DNA of 42,117 bases from Paludibacteraceae bacterium (GCA_017444065.1 JAFSXJ010000101.1:1-42117), one strand, 5' to 3'; positions 1 to 10,000 are shown, counted from the stretch's first letter. Numbers and translations: made by a program. The notes: generated by a model not told the origin, from the letters alone.

Positions 1-1031
1 AGGGCTTGTTCCTCGGTCTGAACGCGGCGATGTGGTTCGGCCTGTTCAGCCTGATGTTCCTGGATACGAGCATCAATATCGCCATGCAGCCGTTCAAGAT
101 GATGGTCGGCGATATGGTCAACGAGGAGCAGAAAGGTACGGCTTACGCCATCCAGTCCGCGCTGTGCAACGCCGGTTCGGTGGTTGGCTACGTGTTCCCG
201 TACTTCTTCGCATGGATAGGTATCAGCAATCTTGCCCCCGAAGGCGTGATACCTGATTCGGTCAAGTGGTCGTTCTATATCGGTGCCGCCATTCTTATCG
301 CGTGCGTACTATATACATTCTTTGCAGTAAATGAGATGCCTCCTCAGGAGTATGCCGAGTTCCACGGCATCGACCCCAAGGCTGAGAAGAAAGAGGCCGA
401 CCCTGGCTTTATCAAGCTTCTGGCAAATGCTCCGTCCACATTCTGGACGGTCGGACTGGTACAGTTCTTCTGCTGGAGCGCATTCCTGTTCATGTGGACT
501 TATTCGAACGGAGCCATAGCCTCACAATGTTTCGGCTGGGACGGCCTGTCTACGGCTGTGGCAGAGTTCCAGAACGCTGGCGACTGGGTGGGCATCGTCT
601 TCATGGTACAGGCTATCGGCTCGCTGTTGTGGGCGATGGTCCTGGCGCCGCTGGAGAAGCGCTTTGGTAACAAAGGTGCTTACGCTATCTCGTTGGTGGT
701 CGGTGCCGCAGGATTCATATCCACGATGTTCGTTACGAACCAGTACGTGCTGTTTGTCTCCTACGGACTGATAGGTGCTGCATGGGCTGCGATGCTGGCA
801 TTGCCGTTCACCATCTTCACCAATTCGCTCAAGGGTGAGAATATGGGGTATTATCTGGGCTTGTTCAACTGCACGATTTGTCTGCCGCAGATCTGCGCAG
901 CACTGGTAGGCGGACTGATACTGAAGTTCTGCTGCTCGGGCGAGCAGGTAGGTATGCTGGTAGTAGCAGGCGTGCTGCTGCTGTTAGGTGCAGTGGCTGT
1001 CTTCCTGATCAAGGAGAAGGCGGAAGAGTAG
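1..1031 (+). CDS. MFS sugar transporter, 5' end cut by window edge
   Basis: The reading frame is open to the left edge, so the true start lies outside; the first visible codons are not a real start. About 341 residues remain, with some eight hydrophobic segments alternating with short polar loops, ending in a Lys/Glu-rich cytoplasmic tail (IKEKAEE). The sequence resembles the SLC45/GPH-like major facilitator proteins that Bacteroidales place beside starch or sucrose utilisation genes and that carry di- or oligosaccharides across the inner membrane. It sits 23 bp before a lipoprotein gene and the SusC/SusD pair on the same strand, which fits inner-membrane import of the sugar taken up by the outer-membrane system. 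The substrate (alpha-glucan being the usual case for this family) is inference. Confidence 0.8.
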   Translation, partial: GLFLGLNAAMWFGLFSLMFLDTSINIAMQPFKMMVGDMVNEEQKGTAYAIQSALCNAGSVVGYVFPYFFAWIGISNLAPEGVIPDSVKWSFYIGAAILIACVLYTFFAVNEMPPQEYAEFHGIDPKAEKKEADPGFIKLLANAPSTFWTVGLVQFFCWSAFLFMWTYSNGAIASQCFGWDGLSTAVAEFQNAGDWVGIVFMVQAIGSLLWAMVLAPLEKRFGNKGAYAISLVVGAAGFISTMFVTNQYVLFVSYGLIGAAWAAMLALPFTIFTNSLKGENMGYYLGLFNCTICLPQICAALVGGLILKFCCSGEQVGMLVVAGVLLLLGAVAVFLIKEKAEE

Positions 1032-1054
1032 TAAACAAATTAAAACCATATATT

Positions 1055-2020
1055 ATGAAGAACAAATCTACAATTCTAATCATGGCCTTGGCCATACTGA
1101 CGGCCTTTGTGGGCTGTAAAAAGAATGAGATTGACATTGAGACTCAACTGAAGGAACTCTCTGAAGAGACTTTCCAAAGTCTGGAGTATTGCAGCCATGT
1201 AAATGTTAATGGCTACAATATGGATGTCATTCAACTCCATTTTAATCATGCCGACAATACGGTAGAGAAAACATCTTTCACGTTTGGCGACGGCATTCCT
1301 GCTGCGTATGAATCGAAGACCTATTCGTTTGAGTGGGACGAATTTACGGGTTCCATGTTAGGAAGAAAAGCCCGTCTCGTTGCTGGTGATGATGTGCTGC
1401 AATTGCTCTATCTGAACAAGGTCTTTACGTTGTCCGATACTGTGCCGATGACAGAGGCGGAAGCACTTGCTGATATAGCTTCTTCTACTTCATCGAACAT
1501 TTCCAACTCGGATTGGGCAGCCTATGATCCCGTTTATGTGATGCAGGATCACTGGACAATGGACACCACCTGGTACATTACTCAACGTCAAGGCAAGAAG
1601 ATTATCGTTGATACGATTACAGGGCGTTTTAAACATGAGGAACAACTCCCTGTCGGTGTCGCTTCGCAGAAGATTTCGTACCTTCGGTTCTATGACGATG
1701 CTGCTACCCACAGAAAGACATTGGCATGGTCAAAAGGTGAGCAGGTCAACATCGTTACACCCGATACATTGATTTTGCCTCAGGTACAGGACGCTACAAA
1801 GAATGATACAATCATTACATTCTCCATTGAAGAACAACCTGCATCCCGTACCCTTGCGGACACGGCATCTCATTGGAGTCTTGCACAGGTGAAGGACGGC
1901 TCATTTGACGTGATATACAAACTTACCGATGCCGGCGCAGATGAGACGCTGCAAATGTCTGCATATACGGATAGTACATTTACACTGGATAATACGATTT
2001 ATCATAACCTGAAAAAATAA
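1055..2020 (+). CDS. Unknown lipoprotein of the Sus-like operon
   Basis: A 321-residue protein starting at the ATG at 1055. This is preferred over upstream in-frame starts, which lie inside the transporter gene. It has a Lys-rich n-region, a hydrophobic core and a lipobox ending at Cys21 (AFVGC), so it is a predicted lipoprotein. Cys21 is followed by KKN rather than the acidic surface-export signal, so an inward-facing location is possible. The rest is polar, rich in Thr and Asp, with no membrane segment and no catalytic motif that I recognise. It lies 23 bp after the transporter and 6 bp before SusC, so it is almost certainly co-transcribed with them. I do not recognise the family; an accessory glycan-binding or assembly role is only suggested by position. 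Confidence 0.8.
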   Translation: MKNKSTILIMALAILTAFVGCKKNEIDIETQLKELSEETFQSLEYCSHVNVNGYNMDVIQLHFNHADNTVEKTSFTFGDGIPAAYESKTYSFEWDEFTGSMLGRKARLVAGDDVLQLLYLNKVFTLSDTVPMTEAEALADIASSTSSNISNSDWAAYDPVYVMQDHWTMDTTWYITQRQGKKIIVDTITGRFKHEEQLPVGVASQKISYLRFYDDAATHRKTLAWSKGEQVNIVTPDTLILPQVQDATKNDTIITFSIEEQPASRTLADTASHWSLAQVKDGSFDVIYKLTDAGADETLQMSAYTDSTFTLDNTIYHNLKK

Positions 2021-2026
2021 TAGAGT

Positions 2027-5000
2027 ATGAAAAACTATAAGATTTCATTACGAGCTGCAGCGTTATCATTCGTGCTGTTCTGCGGCATGACTGCATTTGC
2101 GCAGATAACAGCTACAGGTACGGTCATCGATGCAGCGAACGATGAACCGATTATCGGTGCATCTATTCTTGAGATAGGTACGACTAATGGTACGATTACC
2201 GACTTTGACGGTAACTTTACCCTGAATGTACAAGCCGGTGCCAAGTTGGCTATCTCCTATATGGGTTACAAGACTCAGGAGCTGGCTGCTGCTCCGAATA
2301 TGTTCGTTAAGATGAGTGAGGACTCCGAACTTCTGGAAGAGGTCGTGGTTGTCGGTTATGGTGTAGTGAAGAAAGGTGATGCTACTGGCTCTGTCACCGC
2401 CATCAAACCCGATGAGATGAACAAAGGTCTCACAACCAGTGCCCAGGATATGCTCCAAGGTAAGATTGCCGGTGTGAATGTCGTGGCGGCAGATGGTACG
2501 CCTGGTGGTGCCGGTTCGATCACTATTCGTGGTGGTGCTTCGCTGAATGCCTCCAACAACCCGCTCATCGTTATCGATGGTTTGGCTATGGATGAGAATG
2601 GTATCCAGGGTGTGTCGAACCCTCTATCCATGGTCAATCCTAATGATATTGAGAGCTTCACCGTCCTGAAGGATGCCTCTGCTACCGCCATCTATGGTAG
2701 CCGCGCTTCGAACGGCGTAATCCTCATTACTACTAAGAAAGGTTCCAAAGGTAGCAAACCCAAAGTAAGTTACGCAGGTAACATGTCTATCGGTACACTT
2801 ACCAATCGGACGCAAGTGCTTACTGCCGACCAACTTCGCGGATATGCAACCGCCTTGGGACACGGCGAAGAGAAGACGAACTCCTTAGGTACTGCAAGCA
2901 CGGATTGGCAGGATCAAGTTTACCGCACTACTGTTTCCACCGACCATAACATCTCTGTCATGGGTGGCGTAAAGAACAGTGTAGTGGATATGCCGTATCG
3001 TGCATCGGTGGGCTATACTCTGCAAAACGGTGCAATCAGGACATCACAAATGCAGCGTGTAACCGCTTCCGTGAACCTCAGCCCGTCGTTCCTGGATAAC
3101 CACTTGGCATTCAATATCAATACCAAGGGAATGTATATCTACAACCGCTATCCTGCCGGCGTTGTAGGAGCGGCTCTTTCGATGGATCCCACTATGCCCG
3201 TCAAAGGTGAAGCAGTAAACGCCAATGGAGATGTGCTGGTCGCTCAAAACGTCCTCGATAATTGGTTTGACGGCTACTACCAGCGCGTAGTTACCCCTTC
3301 AGGATATAACGATGATGCATGGCCTTATACCACTAATGCACAGACAACCGCTAACCCTGCCGCATCATTGGCACACAAGGATGACCGCGCAAATGCAGGT
3401 TCGTTCGTGGGGAATATTGAGGCGGACTATAAGATTCATGGTTTTGAAGATTTGCATATTCACGCAAATTTTGGCGCAGACTATTCCTATGGTAAGCAGA
3501 AGACCGTATTACCCGTTTATAGTTATGAGAATCACTATTTCGGATGGAATGGCTGGAGTGATATGAGCAAGTATAACCTGCAGTTCTCGGCATATGCACA
3601 ATACGGACATGACTGGGAGGAGAGCAATCAGCATTTTGATGTGATGGTTGGTTACGAAAACCAGTATTTCTACCGTCACACTCAGAGTGATGGCTCCGGC
3701 TTCTACCAGACCACGAATAAGGATGCCACTCTGGCAGGGCAGCCTTATAACAGATATAGCAATATATATATCACGGATAATGCGCTGCAGTCAGTCTATG
3801 GCCGTATCAATTGGAACGGCTGGGATCAGGTACTGGTTACGGCTACCTTCCGTGCAGATGCTTCGTCGCGTTTCGCTAAATATAATTCCAAGGGAGAGAA
3901 TGCACGTTGGGGTTACTTCCCCTCTTTGGCTCTCGGCTGGAAAATCAAAGAGACATTCCTCAGGGATGTTCGTGCAATCAACGATATGAAACTCCGTGTA
4001 GGTTATGGTATCACGGGTCAGCAGAACTTGGGTGTGGACTATTATTACCTGCCTACCTACACCACAGCTCAGGACCATGCTTATTACCCCGTTCTGGATG
4101 GCGGAGCATCCAATCCTCTGTACGCCGGTACGGATGCCAATGGCAACGCTGTGTATTACACCAGCCGTCCGGGCGTATATAATACCGACTTGACTTGGGA
4201 GAAAACATTTACCAGTAATATCGGTATTGACTTTGCTTTCCTGAACAACCGTATCAACGGTAATATTGACTACTATCATCGTCGCACCAAAGACCTGCTC
4301 AGTACAGTCAATGTTTCTGCCGGCTCCAACTTCAAGAACCAGATGCTGGGTAACATCGGTAGCCTCTACAACCAAGGTATAGAGTTTGCCATCAATGCGG
4401 TGCTTGTTGATAATAAGAATTTCAAGTGGGACTTAGGCTACAATGTCGCTTGGAATCAGAACAAGATTACCCAGTTGCTGTCTGACGATCCTGACTACTT
4501 CGTGCCGACAGGTGGTATCAGCTCCGGTACAGGTAATACCATCCAGGCGCACAAGGTTGGCGAAGCAGCATATTCCTTCCTCGTATATGAGACGAAGACT
4601 ATGGCCGATGAAAATGGTGTGGTGCGTCATTATTTCGTAGATCGCAATAAGGATGGGCAAATCAACGATAATGACAAGTATATTTACCACAATCCCGCAG
4701 CACCTGTTACAATGGGTCTGCAAACCAAGTTCCAGTTCTATGGATTTGACTTGGGCATAACTCTTCGTGCAAATATCGGAAACTACGTGTACAACGATGT
4801 TTTGGCTGGCAACTTGCAATGGGTGGAGGCTGACAAGGTTTATCAGAACCAGAATGGCGGCTATCACTCTGTCCTGACATCTGCTTTCAACTGCTATTAT
4901 GGCGACAACATGCGTAGCGATGACATACGCACCTATGTCTGGAACGAAACCGCACAAGCCTACGAAACAGGTGTGGATTCCAAGGGTTCGTTGGTAAAGA

Positions 5001-5239
5001 ACTCTAACTGGTACGCTTCTGACTTCTTCGTGGAGAATGCTTCTTTCCTGCGCATTGACAACATCACACTCGGCTATAGTTTCAACAAGACTGTGCAAGG
5101 ACGCGCTTACATCACCGTATCGAACCCATGCGTGATTTCATCATACAAGGGGCTTGACCCGGAGGTAGGAGGTGGTATTGACAATAACATCTATCCGCGT
5201 AGTATGACTACGGTGATGGGTGTAAGCCTCCAATTCTAA
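2027..5239 (+). CDS. SusC/RagA-family TonB-dependent outer-membrane receptor
   Basis: The 1070-residue protein has the full SusC layout. A signal peptide ends near residue 25 (TAFAQ). A carboxypeptidase-regulatory-like beta-sandwich follows at about 28-95 (GTVIDAANDEPIIGASI). Then come a TonB-box-like EEVVVVGYG and a plug domain with the family hallmark near 190-235 (NPLIVIDG, IESFTVLKDASATAIYGSRA, GVILITTKKG). A long beta-barrel ends in an aromatic-terminated strand (GVSLQF). It imports oligosaccharides across the outer membrane with TonB energy, capped by its SusD partner 48 bp downstream. Length is normal for the family and no frame break is visible. The substrate cannot be read from the sequence. 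Confidence 0.97.
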   Translation: MKNYKISLRAAALSFVLFCGMTAFAQITATGTVIDAANDEPIIGASILEIGTTNGTITDFDGNFTLNVQAGAKLAISYMGYKTQELAAAPNMFVKMSEDSELLEEVVVVGYGVVKKGDATGSVTAIKPDEMNKGLTTSAQDMLQGKIAGVNVVAADGTPGGAGSITIRGGASLNASNNPLIVIDGLAMDENGIQGVSNPLSMVNPNDIESFTVLKDASATAIYGSRASNGVILITTKKGSKGSKPKVSYAGNMSIGTLTNRTQVLTADQLRGYATALGHGEEKTNSLGTASTDWQDQVYRTTVSTDHNISVMGGVKNSVVDMPYRASVGYTLQNGAIRTSQMQRVTASVNLSPSFLDNHLAFNINTKGMYIYNRYPAGVVGAALSMDPTMPVKGEAVNANGDVLVAQNVLDNWFDGYYQRVVTPSGYNDDAWPYTTNAQTTANPAASLAHKDDRANAGSFVGNIEADYKIHGFEDLHIHANFGADYSYGKQKTVLPVYSYENHYFGWNGWSDMSKYNLQFSAYAQYGHDWEESNQHFDVMVGYENQYFYRHTQSDGSGFYQTTNKDATLAGQPYNRYSNIYITDNALQSVYGRINWNGWDQVLVTATFRADASSRFAKYNSKGENARWGYFPSLALGWKIKETFLRDVRAINDMKLRVGYGITGQQNLGVDYYYLPTYTTAQDHAYYPVLDGGASNPLYAGTDANGNAVYYTSRPGVYNTDLTWEKTFTSNIGIDFAFLNNRINGNIDYYHRRTKDLLSTVNVSAGSNFKNQMLGNIGSLYNQGIEFAINAVLVDNKNFKWDLGYNVAWNQNKITQLLSDDPDYFVPTGGISSGTGNTIQAHKVGEAAYSFLVYETKTMADENGVVRHYFVDRNKDGQINDNDKYIYHNPAAPVTMGLQTKFQFYGFDLGITLRANIGNYVYNDVLAGNLQWVEADKVYQNQNGGYHSVLTSAFNCYYGDNMRSDDIRTYVWNETAQAYETGVDSKGSLVKNSNWYASDFFVENASFLRIDNITLGYSFNKTVQGRAYITVSNPCVISSYKGLDPEVGGGIDNNIYPRSMTTVMGVSLQF

Positions 5240-5287
5240 CAAGTAAGAGGATTAATAGATTAAAGAAAACTTAAAAATTATAGCGAT

Positions 5288-7009
5288 ATGAAATACACAA
5301 AAATATTCTTTGCTGCCTTATTAGGCATGGGAATGACAGCGTGTTCGCTTGATAGAACTCCACTGGATCCTAACACTGACACTACGTTCAATAAAGATGC
5401 AGTGTTCGCTAAATGCTATGCTACTTTTGGCGTCACCGGACAGAAAGGTCCCGATGGCGATGGTGACGTGGATGGCATAGATGAGGGTACATCATCGTTC
5501 TATCGTATGTTCTGGGAACTGAATGAGTTCTGTACAGACGAAGGTTGGTGGATCTGGAACGACGTAGGATTGGCGGATATCCGCACACTGACATGGAGCT
5601 CGAGCAACGACTTGGTATATGGCTTGTATTCGCGTCTGAACTTCGATATTACGCTGTGCAATTCGTTTTTGGATAAGACTTCCGACTATACGGATGAAGT
5701 GACTTTGGCTCAGCGCGCCGAAGTGCGTATGCTGAGGGCAATCAACTTCTACTATCTGTTGGATATGTTCTATACCGTACCGTTCTCGCTGACTGTTTCA
5801 CCTAACAAGCCGATGCCGACTACTCGCAAGGATTTGTTCGCATGGCTGGAGACCGAATGTCTGGAACTGGCAACCGATCCGCATATTATCCAGGCTGGGC
5901 AGAGATCCAATAAGTACCGTGTCGATCAGGCATGTGCTTGGTTCCTGTTGATGCGTATTTACCTCAACGCTGAAGTATATAACGAGTCCTCACTTGGTGC
6001 TCGGGATGGTTCTCCAAGATATGCGGATGCCAAGCAGTATGCCAAGAAATTGATGGAAAGCTCGTACAAACTGCATGGCTATGACAAATCAACGAATACC
6101 GCCGTTGATCTGGCGGCTGAGCGTACAGCCGACCATGTTTACTACTCTGCATACCAGCAGTTGTTCATGGGGGATAATGATAATAATGGTGCTCAGGATG
6201 AGGCTATCTTCCTCATATATCAGGATGCAATCCATTGCCAGAACTGGGGTGGTTCACGCTTCCTCGTCAGCGCGGTTCGCGATGCCAACTATGTGCCTTT
6301 CGGATCGAGTGATACATGGTCGTGTTTCCGTTCCTCACCTGAGTTCGTATATTATTGGGTTGACCAATCCAAAGCGTCCTCTATCTCTTTGAATGAGTAT
6401 CAGATGCCGATTGCTTTAGGAGACGACCGCGCTATCATGGCTTCAAAGACAACAGCCGGCAAGAAGATGTCCTTGACAGGTAATGAGGCTGCCGATTTGT
6501 ATGCTTCATGGTCAGTTCTTAAGTTTACAGGAGTATATTCTACCTCCAAGACGACAACTCTGACGGACATCAACGGCAATGATTCTATCGTGGAAGCTCC
6601 GTGGATATGGGCTTCGCCTGTAGGTGAACCGAAATGGCCTGATACCGATATTCCTTTGTTCCGTCTGGCAGAGGCTTACTTGACCTATGCCGAGGCATGC
6701 TATCGTACAGGTGAATCGGCTCCTGCCATAGAGGCTGTCAACTGCCTGCGTCGTCGAGCCAATGCTCCTGAAATCGCTACGTTGGACGATGAAGCATTAT
6801 TGGTTGAATGGGCAAAAGAGTTCTGGTGCGAAGGACGCCGTCGTACCGACTTAATCCGGTTCGGGCAGTTTGCAGGTCCAAATACTACCAAGACTTGGGA
6901 AGGACATAAGGCGGGCAAGGATGTGAAATACAATGTATATCCTATTCCTGCCAAGGATGTCACTGCAAATGAAAACCTGAAAGGTCTCAACGAAGAAATA
7001 GGATACTAA
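5288..7009 (+). CDS. SusD/RagB-family glycan-binding lipoprotein
   Basis: The 573-residue product has a lipoprotein signal peptide with Cys19 (GMTAC followed by SLDRTPLD), an N-terminal TPR-like part (AEVRMLRAINFYYLLDMFYTVPF region, about 140-165) and the conserved SusD C-terminal region near 450-520 (RLAEAYLTYAEACYR, then EFWCEGRRRTDLIRFG). SusD proteins sit on the cell surface as a lid on the SusC barrel and bind the incoming glycan. It directly follows SusC, as expected for a functional pair, and precedes the sugar-binding-like protein at 7082. Confidence 0.96.
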   Translation: MKYTKIFFAALLGMGMTACSLDRTPLDPNTDTTFNKDAVFAKCYATFGVTGQKGPDGDGDVDGIDEGTSSFYRMFWELNEFCTDEGWWIWNDVGLADIRTLTWSSSNDLVYGLYSRLNFDITLCNSFLDKTSDYTDEVTLAQRAEVRMLRAINFYYLLDMFYTVPFSLTVSPNKPMPTTRKDLFAWLETECLELATDPHIIQAGQRSNKYRVDQACAWFLLMRIYLNAEVYNESSLGARDGSPRYADAKQYAKKLMESSYKLHGYDKSTNTAVDLAAERTADHVYYSAYQQLFMGDNDNNGAQDEAIFLIYQDAIHCQNWGGSRFLVSAVRDANYVPFGSSDTWSCFRSSPEFVYYWVDQSKASSISLNEYQMPIALGDDRAIMASKTTAGKKMSLTGNEAADLYASWSVLKFTGVYSTSKTTTLTDINGNDSIVEAPWIWASPVGEPKWPDTDIPLFRLAEAYLTYAEACYRTGESAPAIEAVNCLRRRANAPEIATLDDEALLVEWAKEFWCEGRRRTDLIRFGQFAGPNTTKTWEGHKAGKDVKYNVYPIPAKDVTANENLKGLNEEIGY

Positions 7010-7030
7010 TGATTCGTTTTAACCGAATAT

Positions 7031-7063
7031 ATTAACAAAATTTATTAACAAAATTTATTAACA
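7031..7063 (+). repeat. 13-bp A/T-rich tandem repeat between susD and the next gene
   Basis: The word ATTAACAAAATTT occurs twice head to tail (7031-7043, 7044-7056), followed by a partial third copy (7057-7063), and the spacer ends in a T-rich run just before the start codon at 7082. The repeat lies in the 72-bp gap inside the operon and could affect mRNA processing or stability; no promoter motif is visible in it. Confidence 0.8.
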
Positions 7064-7081
7064 ATTAAAATTTTTTTAGTT

Positions 7082-8389
7082 ATGAAGAAATTTTATGCAA
7101 TTGTAGCAGCTGCTTTAGTTAGCGTTGCTATGTTCGCAAGCCGTGAGGTTGTTCCTTCGGATGCTGATTTGCAATCGTATGCAACCAAGACCTACACGAT
7201 GTGTATCTACAACGAGAGCGCATGCAATGACATCGTCCTCATTGGTACTTATGTAGGCTGGGATGCTAATGCAGATTTGCTAACCTTCCAAGCAGTAACA
7301 GGTTTCGAAGGCTGGTATGTAGTTTCTTGGGATGATGCAACAGATCCTACAGGAGATGGTGGCATACAAGCTAAGCCTGTCCAACTGACCGGTACCGGTA
7401 CATTCAGTTGGGATTATCAACTTGGCCCGGATGCAGAACTTGTTCGTGGTACGGCAGACTTGCTTTCTGCTAACAATGGCACTGAGGTGGACATCAAGAA
7501 CATCGCCGCTGGTATCCTTGTAATTGACGTGAAGAGCTGGAAGAACAATCCTTGTACCGCTGTATATCATGTGTACAACTTCACATTCGTTTCCCCGGAT
7601 TGCAACGACGATGACTATATCACTCCGGCTATCTCCGGTGGTTTCAACAACTGGGCACAGGATGCAATGACTCTCAATGAGTTGAAGACCGCTGAGCGTC
7701 AGAATGCTAACCTCCCGGGAGCTGTATATGAGTACAGCGTAAAAGCTGCTGAGGGTTCTGAATACAAATTCCGTTCCGCTGCAGACTGGGGTAAGGATTG
7801 GACCAATGAGCTCAAAGAGTATGACGCTGAGAACGACGAGTGGAAAGCGTTCAACGATGGTGCAAACTTTGTGCTGGGTGAAAATACCAATCTTGTGTAT
7901 GACCTCGGCGATCCTACGAAGTATTCATGGAACAACTGCGAGAAACCCGAAGAATATGAGGAGAAGGAGTTTGACTACACCATTACTGTAGCAAATGCTC
8001 CTACTTGTGGCGAGGCTGTTCTGGCTGTCGTTGGTAGTTTTGCTGCTTGCAATTGGACAGTTGCAGATGCTGTTGAAGTACAAAACGGCAAGGCAACTCT
8101 TCACGCTAACAACACCGACGAGTTCAAGTTCTTGGATAAGTCAACCGGTGACTGGACCAACGAGGTTATCGGCTTTGCCCAAACTACATTCCACAAGGCT
8201 GACTTGGCTGATGGAGAAGAGGACGGCGCTATTGCCATCGATCTGGCAGAGGCTCAATTTGCTGCATGCACGGAGGGTGTTGAGGACATCGTTCTGACCG
8301 TTAATGCTAAGAAGGTGGTTGTTGACGGTACGCTGTACATCGTACGCGACAACAAGCTCTTCACCGTTGAGGGTACACAGGTTCGCTAA
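7082..8389 (+). CDS. Secreted protein with repeated carbohydrate-binding-like domains and T9SS-like tail
   Basis: The 435-residue protein begins with a Sec signal peptide (cleavage probably after residue 19, near MFA/SRE) and has no lipobox, unlike SusE and SusF. Two related beta-sandwich-like repeats are visible: one at about 180-280 (GGFNNWAQDAM, YKFRSAADWGKDWTNEL) and one at about 300-385 (VVGSFAACNW, EFKFLDKSTGDWTNEV). A more distant N-terminal one lies near 55-160 (IGTYVGWDAN). The G-x-F-x-x-W plus D-W-T-N pattern recalls SusE/SusF or starch-binding modules. The last 33 residues (VNAKKVVVDGTLYIVRDNK, then LFTVEGTQVR) look like a short type IX sorting domain. It is the last gene of the Sus-like operon, so a surface glycan-binding role is likely. 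Confidence 0.8.
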   Translation: MKKFYAIVAAALVSVAMFASREVVPSDADLQSYATKTYTMCIYNESACNDIVLIGTYVGWDANADLLTFQAVTGFEGWYVVSWDDATDPTGDGGIQAKPVQLTGTGTFSWDYQLGPDAELVRGTADLLSANNGTEVDIKNIAAGILVIDVKSWKNNPCTAVYHVYNFTFVSPDCNDDDYITPAISGGFNNWAQDAMTLNELKTAERQNANLPGAVYEYSVKAAEGSEYKFRSAADWGKDWTNELKEYDAENDEWKAFNDGANFVLGENTNLVYDLGDPTKYSWNNCEKPEEYEEKEFDYTITVANAPTCGEAVLAVVGSFAACNWTVADAVEVQNGKATLHANNTDEFKFLDKSTGDWTNEVIGFAQTTFHKADLADGEEDGAIAIDLAEAQFAACTEGVEDIVLTVNAKKVVVDGTLYIVRDNKLFTVEGTQVR

Positions 8390-8427
8390 TCCGTAGCGTA
8401 ACCAGGCAGATTTATTCGGCTAAAAGA

Positions 8428-8457
8428 ATAGCCCGGGCGTCTGCTCGGGCTATTTTT
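8428..8457. terminator. Bidirectional intrinsic terminator
   Basis: ATAGCCCG at 8428-8435 pairs with CGGGCTAT at 8446-8453, and three more pairs extend the stem inward to a GTCT loop. TTTTT follows on the + strand, and the left flank supplies TTCTTTT on the - strand. It lies between the stops of the sugar-binding gene (8389) and the convergent helicase (8475), so it can serve both. Confidence 0.9.
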
Positions 8458-8474
8458 GTAGGCGAAGGTTGTTG

Positions 8475-9944
8475 CTATTCGTAGTTGATAAGATAAACCT
8501 TCTCCGTGGCACGGGTCAGGGCGGTGTACAGCCAGCGCAGGTAACTGATGTCGCGTTGCTCGTCGGGCACAGGACCCTGGTCGATATACACGTGCTGCCA
8601 CTGTCCGCCTTGTGCCTTGTGGCAGGTCACTGCATAGGCATAGCGGATATGAAGCGCGTTATAGTACGGCGATTCGTACACCGCTTTGATGAGTTCGCGT
8701 TTGTTATGAATCTCAGGATAGTCCTCCGCTACGCGGTAGAATAGGTCTTGCTGCATCTGATAGACCTGTTCGTCGCTCTCCGCCTGCAGTATATCCAGCC
8801 AGACGATAGCTTCCATCTCACGCTCTGCCTCATAATCAATGTTCTGCAGCGTAGCATCGGCAAAATGAAAACCGTATAGTTCGCGGAAGTTACGGATACG
8901 TGTCACCTCGAACATGTCGCCGTTCGCGATAAACTCCACGCCCTCGTACTCCTTGCCCCAGAAGTAGTTGTTCTTGTTCACCATCACGCGGTCGCCTGCC
9001 GACAGTTGGTCCTCTTTCCATAATATATACGCGCGCACACCCTGGTTATATAGGTTCGTACGTTTGTTCGAGCGCGTGACAATCAGTGTCTGCGCCATAC
9101 CGCACTCGCTGTAAGATTTCTCCAAGGTCTGTTGCAGCTCGGCTCCGTTCAGTAACACCAGCTCGGGTGCAGGATGTATGGTCACATGCTCGCCAGTGGC
9201 GGGTGTGAGGCGTTCCGCCAGTTCGCTGATATGTTCACGTATGGCGGTGGCGTTTCGTAGGATTGCTGAGCTGTCTGCCTGACGGGCGACCTCGGTCAGC
9301 GTGTAGGATGATATGTGCAAGTTGGGCACAGTGTAGCGCACCATATGCTCCTCGCTCAGTGCCGGCGAGGTCGTGTGCCCTACAGGCGGCAACTGCGCCG
9401 TGTCACCCACCAGCATCAGCGAGCAGCCTTTGCCGTTATAGACGAACCGCATCAGATCATCCAGCACGCAACCGCTGCCGAACGGCGAACCGTAGTCCGA
9501 TGTGTCGGTGAGCATTGATGCTTCATCCACAATGAACAGGGCGTGGTGAAACAGGTTGTCGCCCAGACTGAAGCTCTCCTTGCCCAGCGACTGCTGGCGG
9601 TAGATGTATTTATGGATGGTGTAAGCCGGCACACGCTCGTCAAGCGACGCATACCGGCTGAGCACCTTCGCCGCACGACCGGTTGGCGCAAGCAGGATAC
9701 ATTTCTGCCCAAGGCTTCGTAGCGTACGAACCAGTGCGCTGACTATACTCGTCTTGCCTGTTCCTGCATATCCTCGCAGGATAAACAGCTTGCCCTCGCT
9801 GCTGTCCAACAGGAATGTGCCAAGTCGCTCTATCAATTCGCGCTGACCTGCGTTGGGCACAAAGGGGATAGATTCACCCTCTGCGTTGCACTTTTGAGTT
9901 CGCAGATTACTGAAAATCCTATGTGAAATGAAGTTTTCGAGCAA
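8475..9944 (-). CDS. RecD/Pif1-like superfamily 1 DNA helicase
   Basis: A 489-residue ATPase with Walker A GYAGTGKTS (58-66), a Walker B-like FIVDEASML near 140, LVGDTAQLPPVG near 180, and the UvrD/RecD C-terminal motif TCHKAQGGQWQHV followed by YTALTRATEKVYL at the end. The family unwinds DNA in repair or recombination. Bacteroidales carry a stand-alone version of this size. Upstream of the proposed TTG start (complement of 9942-9944) the frame hits a stop within 30 bp without an ATG, and no in-frame ATG exists before Walker A. A TTG start is therefore the best choice, and it matches the usual N-terminus of the family, which begins some 30 residues before the conserved helix. Its start lies 5 bp from the SRP RNA promoter. 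Confidence 0.88.
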   Translation of the reverse strand: MLENFISHRIFSNLRTQKCNAEGESIPFVPNAGQRELIERLGTFLLDSSEGKLFILRGYAGTGKTSIVSALVRTLRSLGQKCILLAPTGRAAKVLSRYASLDERVPAYTIHKYIYRQQSLGKESFSLGDNLFHHALFIVDEASMLTDTSDYGSPFGSGCVLDDLMRFVYNGKGCSLMLVGDTAQLPPVGHTTSPALSEEHMVRYTVPNLHISSYTLTEVARQADSSAILRNATAIREHISELAERLTPATGEHVTIHPAPELVLLNGAELQQTLEKSYSECGMAQTLIVTRSNKRTNLYNQGVRAYILWKEDQLSAGDRVMVNKNNYFWGKEYEGVEFIANGDMFEVTRIRNFRELYGFHFADATLQNIDYEAEREMEAIVWLDILQAESDEQVYQMQQDLFYRVAEDYPEIHNKRELIKAVYESPYYNALHIRYAYAVTCHKAQGGQWQHVYIDQGPVPDEQRDISYLRWLYTALTRATEKVYLINYE

Positions 9945-9948
9945 AATA

Positions 9949-9980
9949 TTTGCAAATATGAAAAAAAAGTATTACTTTTG
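9949..9980 (+). promoter_or_regulatory. Promoter of the SRP RNA gene
   Basis: TTTG at 9949-9952, a 20-bp spacer and TACTTTTG at 9973-9980 match the Bacteroidetes -33/-7 consensus. The expected start is about 9986-9988, shortly before the first base-paired segment of the RNA. Confidence 0.8.
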
Positions 9981-10000
9981 CACCCGCTTTTAGCAATATA

